From Flectobacillus roseus (GTDB lineage: Bacteria; Bacteroidota; Bacteroidia; Cytophagales; Spirosomataceae), in NCBI RefSeq assembly GCF_030056665.1, contig NZ_JASHIG010000052.1: 37,889 nt of DNA; one strand, given 5' to 3'. The translations under genes were made by a program, and so were the position numbers. The notes under the pieces are model-generated. The model was not told where the DNA came from and searched no databases. It saw only the letters and a program-made list of their open reading frames with translations. Positions 9,073 to 18,581 of the stretch are shown here, piece by piece (the stretch's first letter is position 1; every line of letters begins with the position of its first letter).

Positions 9073-10580
9073 ATTTAGGAATAGATTTAGGATCAAGTAA
9101 TACTTTGGTTGCCACTCTTACAAAAGATAGAACACCAATAATCATACCTGATAACCTCGATAAAAATGCGGAAACCACGCCAAGCGCCATTATTATAGAT
9201 AACAACAAGGTTATAGTGGGGAGTTTAGCAAAAAATATTTATCAGGCATATCCAGATAAAAACCTTTATACCTTTTTCAAAAGACATTTTGGATCTTATA
9301 TTCCATTAGGACTTACGCAACAACAGCTTCCTATTTTTAGTGAAACATTAGCCTCAATCATGCTTAAAAAGGTGGTATATGATGCGAAACTCTTCATTAA
9401 TGAGGACATTAACAAGATTGTTGTAACAGTACCTTCGCATTACAATGACCTACAACGTAGATCTGTTATAGAAGCAGCCAGACTTGCGAATGTTCAACTC
9501 ACTTCCTTATTAGATGAACCTATTGCCGCCGCTTTGTATTATATCGGCGAAAATAACGCTTTAAACCAAGAGCTAATCCTGATTTACGATTTAGGGGGCG
9601 GGACTTTCGATTTATCAGTCCTTACTAAAAATGGAGAACAAATTCACGTAGTAGCAAAAGGAGGAATCAATAATATTGGAGGAGAAGAATTTGATCAAAT
9701 CATCATCAACAAGATAAAGCAAGTCTATTACAGAACCTTTGGTATTACTATCAAAGACTCTATTTATAACAATAATCTTCTCAAAATATTAGCCGAAGAA
9801 TGTAAAATAACCATCAATCAGACCAATCAAGGATTAGAAAAATGGTTCTACTTTGACAATCGATTCTTTAGAGTATACTTCGACATAAAAGAATATAATA
9901 CATTTGCCCTAGAAATCATTAGAAAAACGGAGGAATGTGTAAAAGATACACTGAAAAAATTGGGACTAAGTCTCCCAGACATCAATCAAATTATTCTGAT
10001 TGGTGGCGCTAGCAATAGTAAACTTCTCTATGAATATTGGCAAAAACAGATAAATACCGCATTCCAAAAAATTATCTATCACCAACCGCTTACTAGTGTA
10101 TCCAAAGGAGCTGCAATTTACGCAAATAGTTTCTCTAACGATCAGGAAGCATCTAAATCAAATCTTGATCTCAAAAATGTAAGTTCTTACAACATTGCCA
10201 TCAAAACAAAAGAGTCTAGAGAACCTGAATTAATCATTCATAAAAATACACCATTGCCAGTATCAGGTAAAAAAATCTATGCTTTGGATACAAGAGCTAG
10301 AAGAACCGAACTTGAGCTATGCCAATACCTTGACTCTAAAGAATTTACTCAGCCTTTAGGCATAATTTCAATAGAAAACTCTTCCATAAGTAGAGAATCT
10401 AGTATTGAATTAGTCATTGAGAATAAAGTTGATGGAACTGTAGGAATAAAAATCTTTAACCCCCATTCAGGAGCACCACTAAAGTTTGATTTCATTAATA
10501 ATGATTCAGAGGCAAAATATGACTTCGTTCAGCAAAAATCACTTATTGACTCACTATTTATCAATAACCTTGTTGACTAA
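9069..10580 (+). CDS. Hsp70-family (DnaK-like) ATPase, short form
   Basis: A 503-residue Hsp70 relative; E. coli DnaK has 638 residues. The actin-like ATPase is complete: phosphate-1 loop IDLGSSNTLVA (5-15), phosphate-binding Lys region KRHFG (71-75), DEPIAAALYY (149-158), phosphate-2 loop DLGGGTFDLSV (174-184), GGEEFDQ (204-210) and adenosine motif IGGASNSKL (311-319). Residues about 385-500 look like a beta-type substrate-binding domain. The alpha-helical lid and the C-terminal tail of DnaK are missing. No DnaJ or GrpE is encoded nearby. It is therefore more likely a dedicated Hsp70 serving the neighbouring proteins than the housekeeping DnaK (inference). It starts 4 bases inside the preceding gene. 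Confidence 0.93.
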   Translation: MNLGIDLGSSNTLVATLTKDRTPIIIPDNLDKNAETTPSAIIIDNNKVIVGSLAKNIYQAYPDKNLYTFFKRHFGSYIPLGLTQQQLPIFSETLASIMLKKVVYDAKLFINEDINKIVVTVPSHYNDLQRRSVIEAARLANVQLTSLLDEPIAAALYYIGENNALNQELILIYDLGGGTFDLSVLTKNGEQIHVVAKGGINNIGGEEFDQIIINKIKQVYYRTFGITIKDSIYNNNLLKILAEECKITINQTNQGLEKWFYFDNRFFRVYFDIKEYNTFALEIIRKTEECVKDTLKKLGLSLPDINQIILIGGASNSKLLYEYWQKQINTAFQKIIYHQPLTSVSKGAAIYANSFSNDQEASKSNLDLKNVSSYNIAIKTKESREPELIIHKNTPLPVSGKKIYALDTRARRTELELCQYLDSKEFTQPLGIISIENSSISRESSIELVIENKVDGTVGIKIFNPHSGAPLKFDFINNDSEAKYDFVQQKSLIDSLFINNLVD

Positions 10581-10592
10581 AATTTAAAAATA

Positions 10593-11225
10593 ATGGTAAA
10601 ATCTTTACTTATTCTCCAAGTTATCTGGCTAATGTACTTTCCCTCATTAGGTCAGTCGCTACCTACTATAGAAAGTAACAGTAAAGTGACAAAAACTAAG
10701 ACTGAAAAAAAGGCAAAGCCCTTAAAAGATCTAACACCTCCCAAAATTCACTCAATTGGGAAGCAGATAGATGGGTATTATGAGTATTATACCTTAGATG
10801 AAGGACACCTTTATTCGGGTCTCTTGAAAAATGGTAAACCAAACGGATACGCGTTTATCTATTCGAAACTAGATACCTCTATAATCTTCGAGGGGCAAAT
10901 AAATGATCAGGATGATATTTCTCGAAAAATAGAAGAAAATACAAAAGGGTATGAATATTACTTGGAAAAGGGTGAATCCGCCTTGAAGCAAGACCATAAA
11001 CCTGTAGCGATAAATTCATTTAAAAAAGTTAAAACATTACTAGGAAACAAGGTATCTCAAAATACAAAGTGTAAAGAAATCATCACATCAGCCATTTCAA
11101 ATGGAGATAAGTTTGCAGGAGTAGACGAATATAAAACTGCCCTTAGCTGGTATTTAATAGCACAATCCCTAGATAATAGTAAGGCACTTCAAAATAAAAT
11201 AAATCAATGTAAATCAAAGCTTTGA
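10593..11225 (+). CDS. Secreted MORN-like/TPR-like small protein
   Basis: A 210-residue protein with an N-terminal signal peptide (about 1-21, ending LGQ). A Lys-rich linker follows, then a MORN-like segment (about 72-105, with GHLYSGLLKNGKPNGYAF) and a C-terminal helical region (about 125-208) that resembles a pair of TPR hairpins. It should be periplasmic or surface-exposed. It begins 12 bases after the Hsp70 gene, so the operon moves here from cytoplasmic to exported products. The exact function is unknown; MORN and TPR modules usually mediate protein or membrane contacts. Confidence 0.75.
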   Translation: MVKSLLILQVIWLMYFPSLGQSLPTIESNSKVTKTKTEKKAKPLKDLTPPKIHSIGKQIDGYYEYYTLDEGHLYSGLLKNGKPNGYAFIYSKLDTSIIFEGQINDQDDISRKIEENTKGYEYYLEKGESALKQDHKPVAINSFKKVKTLLGNKVSQNTKCKEIITSAISNGDKFAGVDEYKTALSWYLIAQSLDNSKALQNKINQCKSKL

Positions 11226-11270
11226 TTGTTCATAATGGCATTTCAGCCACTAATAATTGAAAATATTGGT

Positions 11271-12365
11271 ATGAAAAATAAAAAAACTCTTTCACTCTTT
11301 CTATTCATTATACTACTAACTACTAAGGTAAAAATGGTAGTTGCACAAGATTATATTTATACAAAAGATAATGAAGTCTATAGTGTCAAAATCACTCATT
11401 TCAACCCTACAAATATTGAGTATATTCTTGATAATTCAACATCAAAAACGACCAGAGCTCTTAGTGAAATAGCTTTAGTCATCAATGATAGAGGATATAT
11501 TATTTTACCCGAGGAATTAGAGTCTGAAAATCGAGAAATATTTATTAATGAATATCAGAACATAAAAAGAATTAGTGAGAAATACGATATAATCCTTTAC
11601 AAACAACCTCTCGAATCCGTTAGGTGTAATATTAGTTATGAATCTAACGAAATCGTTAATTTCAAAACCATAAAATCGGGAGATAGTCAAACAGAAAATA
11701 AAAAAGATTTATTGTTCATTCTCTACACCAATGGAAAGCATAGTTTTTTTGCTTCACCCACCTCTATTTCATTGTCTACACTAAAAAAGAAGCTACTTGA
11801 GAAGGCCGATATTAGCACAGCAACCACTCATACTACCACCACCCAAATCATTAAGCTGTCTAATGCTGAAATGGAGTCATACAGCAAAAAAGCTGAGTTA
11901 AAAGTAGATGGCTTTAGTAGTTTCTTAAACCTCATTGCAAACAAAGAATTGTCATCAGAGGAAAAAGATAAGGTGATCGAACAAGCTACAAAACTATTTA
12001 CCCCTGGTGCAACCATACAGGTGTCATTCCGCAAGCCCGACGGTACAGTATCAGTGGCAACACGAAAAATTGAAGAGTATTTGAAGAAGTTAAAGCTATC
12101 TAAATTTAGTAGTGTTAAAATAGAATGGTCTGATATTCAATATGTAGGAGATTTAAAACAAGAGGCAGATGGCAATTATTATGGTACTATCACAGGAGAG
12201 CAACGATTTTCTGGATATAATAAAAATGGTAAGATTTCTTACAGTGATATTGTAAAAAAGGATGTTAAAGTAATGATTACGACCTATAATAAAACAATTG
12301 ACGCAGTAGAAAAACGTCAATGGGAGGTCTTTCTAGGTAATATTGGAATTGTAGAAAACAAATAA
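11271..12365 (+). CDS. Exported protein, domain apparently shared with next gene
   Basis: A 364-residue protein with a signal peptide (about 1-26, ending VVAQ). Residues 27-80 resemble the short beta-rich N-terminal modules common in Bacteroidota exported proteins (YIYTKDNEVYSVKI). Residues about 200-360 form a second domain with the pattern KVDGFSSFLNLI, KIEEYLKKL, SSVKIEWSDIQYVGDLK and WEVFLGNIGI. By eye this aligns with residues about 30-190 of the following TPR protein. ATG 11271 is preferred because it places the signal peptide at the N-terminus; the upstream TTG 11226 and ATG 11235 would precede it with unrelated residues. Function unknown; periplasmic location inferred. Confidence 0.8.
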   Translation: MKNKKTLSLFLFIILLTTKVKMVVAQDYIYTKDNEVYSVKITHFNPTNIEYILDNSTSKTTRALSEIALVINDRGYIILPEELESENREIFINEYQNIKRISEKYDIILYKQPLESVRCNISYESNEIVNFKTIKSGDSQTENKKDLLFILYTNGKHSFFASPTSISLSTLKKKLLEKADISTATTHTTTTQIIKLSNAEMESYSKKAELKVDGFSSFLNLIANKELSSEEKDKVIEQATKLFTPGATIQVSFRKPDGTVSVATRKIEEYLKKLKLSKFSSVKIEWSDIQYVGDLKQEADGNYYGTITGEQRFSGYNKNGKISYSDIVKKDVKVMITTYNKTIDAVEKRQWEVFLGNIGIVENK

Positions 12366-12433
12366 TCTAGCAGTTAATTATCAGATCATTTACTCATTTT
12401 TAGCAAAAATTTAGGGTTAGAATCGAACGCAAT

Positions 12434-15292
12434 ATGAAAAAATTATACCACGCATTACTACTAATAATCATTTACCTTAGCTCAACAGCAACTATTGTTT
12501 CTCAAACTATTACCCAAAAAGAAAGCGAGGAAATCAAACTTTCTGCCAAGAGAAAAATTCAAAATGGATTTAAAGACTTACTAAACTTTATCACAGATGA
12601 ATCAATTGGTGATGCCGAAAAGCTAGCGACTATAAAGGATAGTTATTCAAATAGCAATATTCAAGTCTTTTACAATAGTCAGACTATTTTAGAAGATGAT
12701 ATTAATCCCAACTATTACAATGGAAACAACATTCACGATCTTAATGTAGAAAAATACCTAAACGCTTTAGATATTCTCTACACCAAAAGTATCGAGAGCT
12801 CCATAGAAATAAACATCTTGAGTGTTTCAAACGTAAAACAGGTAGGAGGTACAATGTTTATTAAAGTATATTTTGAATGTCTGTTTAAAAATTCACATAG
12901 AACAATAAAAGTTGCCTATAAAAAGAATGATAGAGTTGCCGAACTAAAGGTTGAACATATAGGTAAAAAGTGGATAACCAACATCACTCGTGTAGCATTC
13001 GGAAAAGTTAATGATGAAACAGGTAAAAATGATCTTGCCATAACACAGGTAGTCGAATCTGCCACCAATCAACCTAAAGAATCAGAAGTCATTCAAACCA
13101 ACGAATCTCAAAAAGACGTCAATGAATTTAATCGTTTATTGGCAGATGCTGACGATGCCTTCAAGGCCAAAGAATATGATATTGCACTACAGGCATACTC
13201 TGAAGTTCTAAAAAAGGACAGAGACGAATACGGTAAATCATTCTATATCAAAAAACAAATCTCTCTCTCGAAAAGAGAAATACAAAAAGAACAAGACCTA
13301 AAAAAACAAGAAGAGGAACGTCTAGCTCAAAAGCAAAAAGAGGACAATTACTTTAAAGTAATATTTGAAGCTAAAACTTTTGAGCGCAAACGATATTACG
13401 GAAAAGCTATTCAACAATACCAAGCAGCGTTTAGAATAATACCTGATTCAGCTATTCTATACCAGGAAACCATTAGAAATCTGAATAAAGAACTAAGCCT
13501 AAAAACAGAAGCAGATGAAATGTTTTTAGCGGGAAACTTCAAAGAGCTGAAACGAAAATATGATGCCTATATCAAAAAAGATCAATCCAACTCGGATTAT
13601 TTCCTTGGCCGAGCAAAGTGCTCAATTCAACTAGGTGATTCTCCCAAAGCCATCCTTGAGGACTTGGACCAAGCGATTAGTCTTGACTTTAGTAATACCT
13701 ATGCTTTTAAAGTAAGAGCTGAGTTTTATACTTCTCAAAATAATATTCCAAAAGCCATTGCTGATTATACAAACTTTCTAAATATTGAGCATGATAGTGC
13801 ATCTATCTATGCCATAAGAGCTACTTTAAAAACAAGAACTAACAATACCCAAGGAGCACTTGAAGATTATGAGAAAGCCATACAATTGGATAAAAGAAAC
13901 CCCAAATACTATTATGAACGAGGAATAATACATACGCAAAATAGCTCTTGGCAAAAAGCTATTACTGATCATACCGAGGCAATATCTATAGATCCAAAAA
14001 TGGCTCAAGCCTATTACTACAGAGGAGAAGCTTATTACAATCTAAAAAAGTATAAGGAAGCTGGTCAAGATTTTTCCAGGGCGATTAGTCTACAAATTGA
14101 TGATAATCTGGCTAATAATATTCGACAACATTCGGAGGAGTTTTTTCTAATCGGAGACAGAGCTCTTGAAAATAATGATATAGCATTTGCCATATCAAGT
14201 TTTACCAACAGTGTTCTTATACTACCCTACAATTATAGATCGTGGTATAAGATTGGGGAATCATATCAAAAAGAAGGTAAACTACTTGAAGCAATAACAA
14301 ACTACACAACTGCAATAAAATATAACGATTCTTATGATGATGCTTATTATGGACGCGGTTATGCAAAGTTTTATTTGAACAGATATAAAGAGGCTCTTGA
14401 GGATTTCCACAAAGCCAACGAATTGGTAGGGAATTATTACAACGCTATATTTTACGAAGCTAGAACCCTCATGTTATTGAAAAATTTCAAATCAGCGATT
14501 TTACTATTTCAAAAAATTAAAATAGCAAAATCGACTATAGAAAAAAGTTACTCGAAAGATTTTTTTGCTAATACACATTTGTACTTGGGCATAGCAATGA
14601 TTGAAGAAAAGTATATTGCAGAAGCTAGTACAGAACTAAGCTCGGCTATCAAGATAAACCCTTACTTGTCAGAAGCTTACTTTCAGAGAGGTCTAGTATA
14701 TCTACAATTAAATAACTTGGAGTCTGCATTGAGTGACCTCAATCAAACAATCACGCTTGGACCAAACAATAGCCAGAAAGAAATGGCAATAGGTAACGCT
14801 TTGTATAATATGGAGAACTACAGCCAAGCTACCAATGCTTTCCAAGAATCTATTAATCTTGATACCCTGAAATCCAATTACTATGAAGCCCATAAAATGA
14901 AAGCTTACTGTTTCTTCAAACAAAATCAACATGCAGAGGCTGCCCAGACATTTGTTAAAGCAATAGAGTATAAATCTAAACAGGACGATTCAAGCATTTA
15001 TCGAGATTTGACAGTGAGCTATCTATTTGATGGTCAAAGCTCAAAAGCATTATCAGTCATTGAAAATGTACTTAAAACAGATCCAGAAAATGTAGAAATC
15101 AATTATCTATTAGTATGTTATTATGTACAAACTCAAAATATGGAAATAGCCTTAAAAATTTTAGAGAAACTCTTCACTCTCAATGCAGTGGACAATAACT
15201 TCATAAAAAAGGATAGGTTAATTAATACCATAGATAGTAGCTTTAAAACTTCTAAGGACTATAAAGCTCTTTTAAAAAGAATCGCAAAATAG
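12434..15292 (+). CDS. Large exported TPR protein
   Basis: A 952-residue protein with a signal peptide (about 1-24, ending VSQ). Residues about 30-190 carry the domain that looks shared with the preceding gene. A charged helical stretch follows (about 270-325, with KEQDLKKQEEERLAQKQKED). From about 310 to the end there are many TPR units, for example AIADYTNFLNIEHDSASIYA, ALEDYEKAIQLDKRNPKYYY and AITDHTEAISIDPKMAQAYY. Arrays like this form superhelical protein-binding scaffolds; in Bacteroidota they often sit in the periplasm and bridge envelope complexes. Together with the OmpA-type gene downstream, it suggests a periplasmic assembly platform (inference). Confidence 0.9.
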   Translation: MKKLYHALLLIIIYLSSTATIVSQTITQKESEEIKLSAKRKIQNGFKDLLNFITDESIGDAEKLATIKDSYSNSNIQVFYNSQTILEDDINPNYYNGNNIHDLNVEKYLNALDILYTKSIESSIEINILSVSNVKQVGGTMFIKVYFECLFKNSHRTIKVAYKKNDRVAELKVEHIGKKWITNITRVAFGKVNDETGKNDLAITQVVESATNQPKESEVIQTNESQKDVNEFNRLLADADDAFKAKEYDIALQAYSEVLKKDRDEYGKSFYIKKQISLSKREIQKEQDLKKQEEERLAQKQKEDNYFKVIFEAKTFERKRYYGKAIQQYQAAFRIIPDSAILYQETIRNLNKELSLKTEADEMFLAGNFKELKRKYDAYIKKDQSNSDYFLGRAKCSIQLGDSPKAILEDLDQAISLDFSNTYAFKVRAEFYTSQNNIPKAIADYTNFLNIEHDSASIYAIRATLKTRTNNTQGALEDYEKAIQLDKRNPKYYYERGIIHTQNSSWQKAITDHTEAISIDPKMAQAYYYRGEAYYNLKKYKEAGQDFSRAISLQIDDNLANNIRQHSEEFFLIGDRALENNDIAFAISSFTNSVLILPYNYRSWYKIGESYQKEGKLLEAITNYTTAIKYNDSYDDAYYGRGYAKFYLNRYKEALEDFHKANELVGNYYNAIFYEARTLMLLKNFKSAILLFQKIKIAKSTIEKSYSKDFFANTHLYLGIAMIEEKYIAEASTELSSAIKINPYLSEAYFQRGLVYLQLNNLESALSDLNQTITLGPNNSQKEMAIGNALYNMENYSQATNAFQESINLDTLKSNYYEAHKMKAYCFFKQNQHAEAAQTFVKAIEYKSKQDDSSIYRDLTVSYLFDGQSSKALSVIENVLKTDPENVEINYLLVCYYVQTQNMEIALKILEKLFTLNAVDNNFIKKDRLINTIDSSFKTSKDYKALLKRIAK

Positions 15293-15317
15293 ACATCTTC
15301 ATAAACAACATATCATA

Positions 15318-16631
15318 GTGATTTTACGCTTGCTATCCATTTTACTTTTTCTGATATTCAATCATACAAATTTGGTCTTAGGTAGTCCTCTAGATATCAA
15401 AATAAGAGGACTACTTATTGATGCCATTACTACAAAATCAGTATCAGCAAATATCTATTGGGCTTATTCAAGTAATTCAACACTTATTTGGAGTAATCCT
15501 ACTTTTTCTGATGGGCATTTTGACATTAAATTAAAAGATAAAGCCATCAAGCTGAGAATTGAAGCAACGGGATATGAAAGTGTTATAATAGATTTATCAC
15601 TCGATAAATCAAAGACTGCTAATTTGTTTTTAAAGATTCCCTTACTTAAACAAACCACGCACCAACTCAATAAAATATTTTCTCAGTCAACGACCAAGTC
15701 AGATAAAACAAAAAAAACTACCGATAATAAACATCATAAAGTTACAAATATTGAATTTATAGCAGTTAATGGTCTTACACATGAGCCACTTGCAGCTACT
15801 TATAAGTTTGTACCTACAAATTTTTCAAAATCAGAACATTACACAACCAGCGTCGAAAATCCTCATTTAGCATTAACATTTAATGGAAATGATATATATG
15901 CGGTAGAAATCGCTGCTGATAATTTTCAAACTTTTTTAGGTAATCTTATCATTGATAATTTAGATAGTCGCACACATCATGATACTATTTATTTAGCTAA
16001 AGAACTAGTTTTTCTGAATATAATAACTCAAAAAGTAGGAACTTTAGATGATATTTATATCTCAAAATATGGCTCGAAAGCACCACATTTATTTCAAAAA
16101 TTAAGCTTTAGTCATGAAATAGCCTACGAAACCCTAGAAAAGAACGAAAGGTATCAATTATATATCATAAACGATAAAAAAGATACCATTTCACATACTT
16201 TTCAAGCTACCCACAATATTTATCAAATCCTTAGCGACACACTTTCAAAATCTATAAATCATCCTAATCAAAATTACCATAAATCTATTTTATACTTTGA
16301 AGCAAGTGATTTTCATCTCAAACCAGAGTCATATGATCATTTGAGAGAGGCCATCAAGAGAGCAAAATACCAAAAAGAATTATTAATTGATATTTATGCT
16401 TACACTGATAATTTAGGCGAGTTTTATGCAAATCTGTACCTTTCTGAAATCAGGGCGATGTACATAAAAAATACGTTATCTGCCGAGGGAATATCAGATA
16501 AACGAATTAGATGTATACCTATGGGAAGCAAAAACCCTATCTCCAAGAATAAGGATGAAGCGTCTAGAAGTCAAAATAGGAGAGTAGAAATAATATTATA
16601 CAATCCTACAATATCAAAAAATAGCAAATAG
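15318..16631 (+). CDS. OmpA-family peptidoglycan-binding protein
   Basis: A 437-residue exported protein. A signal peptide (about 1-22, ending VLG) leads into a beta-sandwich region resembling a carboxypeptidase-regulatory-like domain (about 25-110, with GLLIDAITTKSVSANIYW). Another beta domain follows. The C-terminal OmpA-like domain covers about 322-434, including YTDNLGEFYANLYLSEIRA and the terminal SQNRRVEI, the region that in OmpA proteins binds peptidoglycan. The start is a GTG at 15318, chosen because the signal peptide begins there and no in-frame ATG fits. It is the last gene of the run, 25 bases after the TPR gene. It probably anchors the exported part of the system to the cell wall or outer membrane (inference). 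Confidence 0.85.
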   Translation: MILRLLSILLFLIFNHTNLVLGSPLDIKIRGLLIDAITTKSVSANIYWAYSSNSTLIWSNPTFSDGHFDIKLKDKAIKLRIEATGYESVIIDLSLDKSKTANLFLKIPLLKQTTHQLNKIFSQSTTKSDKTKKTTDNKHHKVTNIEFIAVNGLTHEPLAATYKFVPTNFSKSEHYTTSVENPHLALTFNGNDIYAVEIAADNFQTFLGNLIIDNLDSRTHHDTIYLAKELVFLNIITQKVGTLDDIYISKYGSKAPHLFQKLSFSHEIAYETLEKNERYQLYIINDKKDTISHTFQATHNIYQILSDTLSKSINHPNQNYHKSILYFEASDFHLKPESYDHLREAIKRAKYQKELLIDIYAYTDNLGEFYANLYLSEIRAMYIKNTLSAEGISDKRIRCIPMGSKNPISKNKDEASRSQNRRVEIILYNPTISKNSK

Positions 16632-16801
16632 AATATTCTATCATCATAACAACAGAATCCCTTAAAGATTTCGTCCAACCTCCCGAAACTCCACAACCCA
16701 CCATTATCCACCCATCTCGCCAGTCATCATTTTCTTTGTTATTGCTGGACAAAAATCAAACAATTTGCCTGCCTCAATCATTTATTAATCCCTCTTTAAA
16801 A

Positions 16802-18283
16802 ATGAAAAAATTCCTTTTTTACCTCCTTATTCTTGTAAGTAATGCCTCCATCGCACAAGTCAGCAGAGATACTGAACTTTACAAAAGCATTATGAAAAAA
16901 GACAGTCTATTGTTTAATGTAGGCTTTAATACTTGCGATATTTCACAATTTGAGCGTTTGTTGAGTGACAAATTTGAGTTTTTCCATGATGTCGATAGTA
17001 TTTCGTATAAGCCTCAATTTTTACAAAATATCAAAAAAGGATTATGCAAAACTCCTGATACCTATCAATCTCGTCGAGCATTGGTAGAAGAAAGCACTGA
17101 GGTTTACCCATTGTACAAAAACAAAGTTTTGTATGGTGCTATCCAGCATGGCGTGCATAAATTTTATGAAAAAATAGCAGGAAAAGCAGAGCGCTTTGCC
17201 AGTACTGCCAAGTTTACGCATGTTTGGCTACTCGAAAATGGAGAATGGAAACTAGCGCGTGGACTCAGCTTTGACCATCAGCAAAAAGATATTCCTTTTC
17301 AATCTGCATCTACTTTTGACAATATTCCTGATATAGAAAAATGGTTACAAGAAAACAACGTTCCCACGCTGGGAATCGGCGTGATAAATGCTGGCAAAAT
17401 TCAGGATATAAAAGTTTATGGAACACTGAAAAAAGGAGTTACAGCTCCCTACAATACTATTTTCAATGTTGCCTCTTTGACTAAACCTGTCACAGCAATG
17501 GTAACGCTCAAACTCGTAAGCCAAGGAAAATGGAATTTGGACGAACCCATTTATAAATACTGGACAGACCCCGATGTTGCCAAAGACCCCAATAGCAAAA
17601 TTTTGACCACAAGACATTTACTGAGTCATCAAAGCGGATTTAAAAATTGGCGTTTTATTAACCCTGACAATAAACTTCATTTTGATTTTACGCCTGGAAC
17701 CAAATATCATTATTCGGGTGAAGGATTTGAGTACTTGAAAAAAGCCTTGGAACATAAATTTCATAAAAGCTTAGAACAACTAGCGCAAGAACTCATTTTT
17801 ACGCCTTTACAAATGACCCAAACCCAACTAGTTTGGAATAACAAAATTGATATTTCAAGATACGCAATTGGCTACAACAAAGAGGGCGAAGCCTATCCTG
17901 TAGAAAAAAATACCAAAGCCAGTGCTGCCGATAACCTGCTTACGACGATTGAAGACTATAGCAAATTTATGCTAAGTATTATGAAAGGAGAAGGACTTAG
18001 TAAGGAGGTTTTTGAGGATATGATTAAAACGCAGGTTATCACCAAAAAAGGCAAACATTTTGGTTTGGGCATAGAAATCTATGAACTCGATAAGGGAGAA
18101 TACGCCATTTCCCACGGAGGAGCCGACAAAGGTTGTCAAACGATTATGTTTATTCTTCCCAAAACCCAACAAGGTTTAGTCATTTTTACGAATGTTGACG
18201 ATGGTTACAAAGTTTATGAGAAAATTCTTTTTCACTATTTAGGAGAAAAAGGTAGAAAAATCTTCGAGATAGAAACGAAATAA
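16802..18283 (+). CDS. Secreted serine hydrolase (beta-lactamase/class C fold) with N-terminal NTF2-like domain
   Basis: A 493-residue exported protein. The signal peptide is at about 1-19 (ending IAQ). Residues about 25-160 resemble a DUF4440/SnoaL-type NTF2-like domain (FERLLSDKFEFFHD, HVWLLENGEWKLARG). Residues about 175-490 are a beta-lactamase-related serine hydrolase with S225-L-T-K228, Y304-S-G306 and H438-G-G440, the three motifs of the PBP-like active site. Such proteins are usually esterases, peptidases or D-amino-acid hydrolases rather than antibiotic-resistance enzymes. ATG 16802 puts the signal peptide first; an upstream in-frame TTG (16736) would add 22 residues. It is separated from the kinase operon by 170 bases and followed by a strong hairpin, so it is probably monocistronic. 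Confidence 0.9.
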   Translation: MKKFLFYLLILVSNASIAQVSRDTELYKSIMKKDSLLFNVGFNTCDISQFERLLSDKFEFFHDVDSISYKPQFLQNIKKGLCKTPDTYQSRRALVEESTEVYPLYKNKVLYGAIQHGVHKFYEKIAGKAERFASTAKFTHVWLLENGEWKLARGLSFDHQQKDIPFQSASTFDNIPDIEKWLQENNVPTLGIGVINAGKIQDIKVYGTLKKGVTAPYNTIFNVASLTKPVTAMVTLKLVSQGKWNLDEPIYKYWTDPDVAKDPNSKILTTRHLLSHQSGFKNWRFINPDNKLHFDFTPGTKYHYSGEGFEYLKKALEHKFHKSLEQLAQELIFTPLQMTQTQLVWNNKIDISRYAIGYNKEGEAYPVEKNTKASAADNLLTTIEDYSKFMLSIMKGEGLSKEVFEDMIKTQVITKKGKHFGLGIEIYELDKGEYAISHGGADKGCQTIMFILPKTQQGLVIFTNVDDGYKVYEKILFHYLGEKGRKIFEIETK

Positions 18284-18290
18284 ACCTTCA

Positions 18291-18326
18291 CCTCGTAGAG
18301 ATACTAAAACAGGTATCTCTACGAGG
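18291..18326. terminator. Strong hairpin after the serine hydrolase
   Basis: A perfect 14-bp inverted repeat (CCTCGTAGAGATAC at 18291-18304 and its complement at 18313-18326) with an 8-base loop, starting 8 bases after the hydrolase stop codon. No long T run follows, only a T-rich patch downstream, so it may be an RNA-stabilising or factor-assisted terminator rather than a classic intrinsic one. Confidence 0.65.
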
Positions 18327-18524
18327 ATAAAATCATATTTTTCTGTAAAAATCAGGAATATCCCACCTATAGCCCCAAAGCTAAAAGCCCCCAAAACAAC
18401 ACCTGAGCACTTTTGTACAAAGTTGACCAAACATTTCAAATAAGTAAATAAAAGCACCTATATCTACGGCAAAATTGTATAATACATTGAGAAAATGATA
18501 CAAATAAGACCCTACACTGTAGGC

Positions 18525-18532
18525 TATCTTTG
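18525..18532 (+). promoter_or_regulatory. Bacteroidota-type -7 promoter box (TATCTTTG)
   Basis: TATCTTTG matches the Bacteroidota -7 consensus TAnnTTTG exactly. It lies 50 bases before the ATG of the beta-helix gene, in the gap that follows the hairpin. No convincing -33 TTTG is visible at the expected distance, so the call rests on the -7 box and its position. It would drive the glycan-degradation cluster. Confidence 0.45.
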
Positions 18533-18581
18533 TGATTCAATCATTCTCATTTTTTCAATTACCTCAGCGTACTAATTGCCA

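Noticed and set aside
16802..18283. Antibiotic-resistance beta-lactamase
   Set aside because: The SxxK/YxG/HGG motifs are shared by broad serine hydrolases; the NTF2-like N-domain and chromosomal context do not indicate a resistance enzyme.
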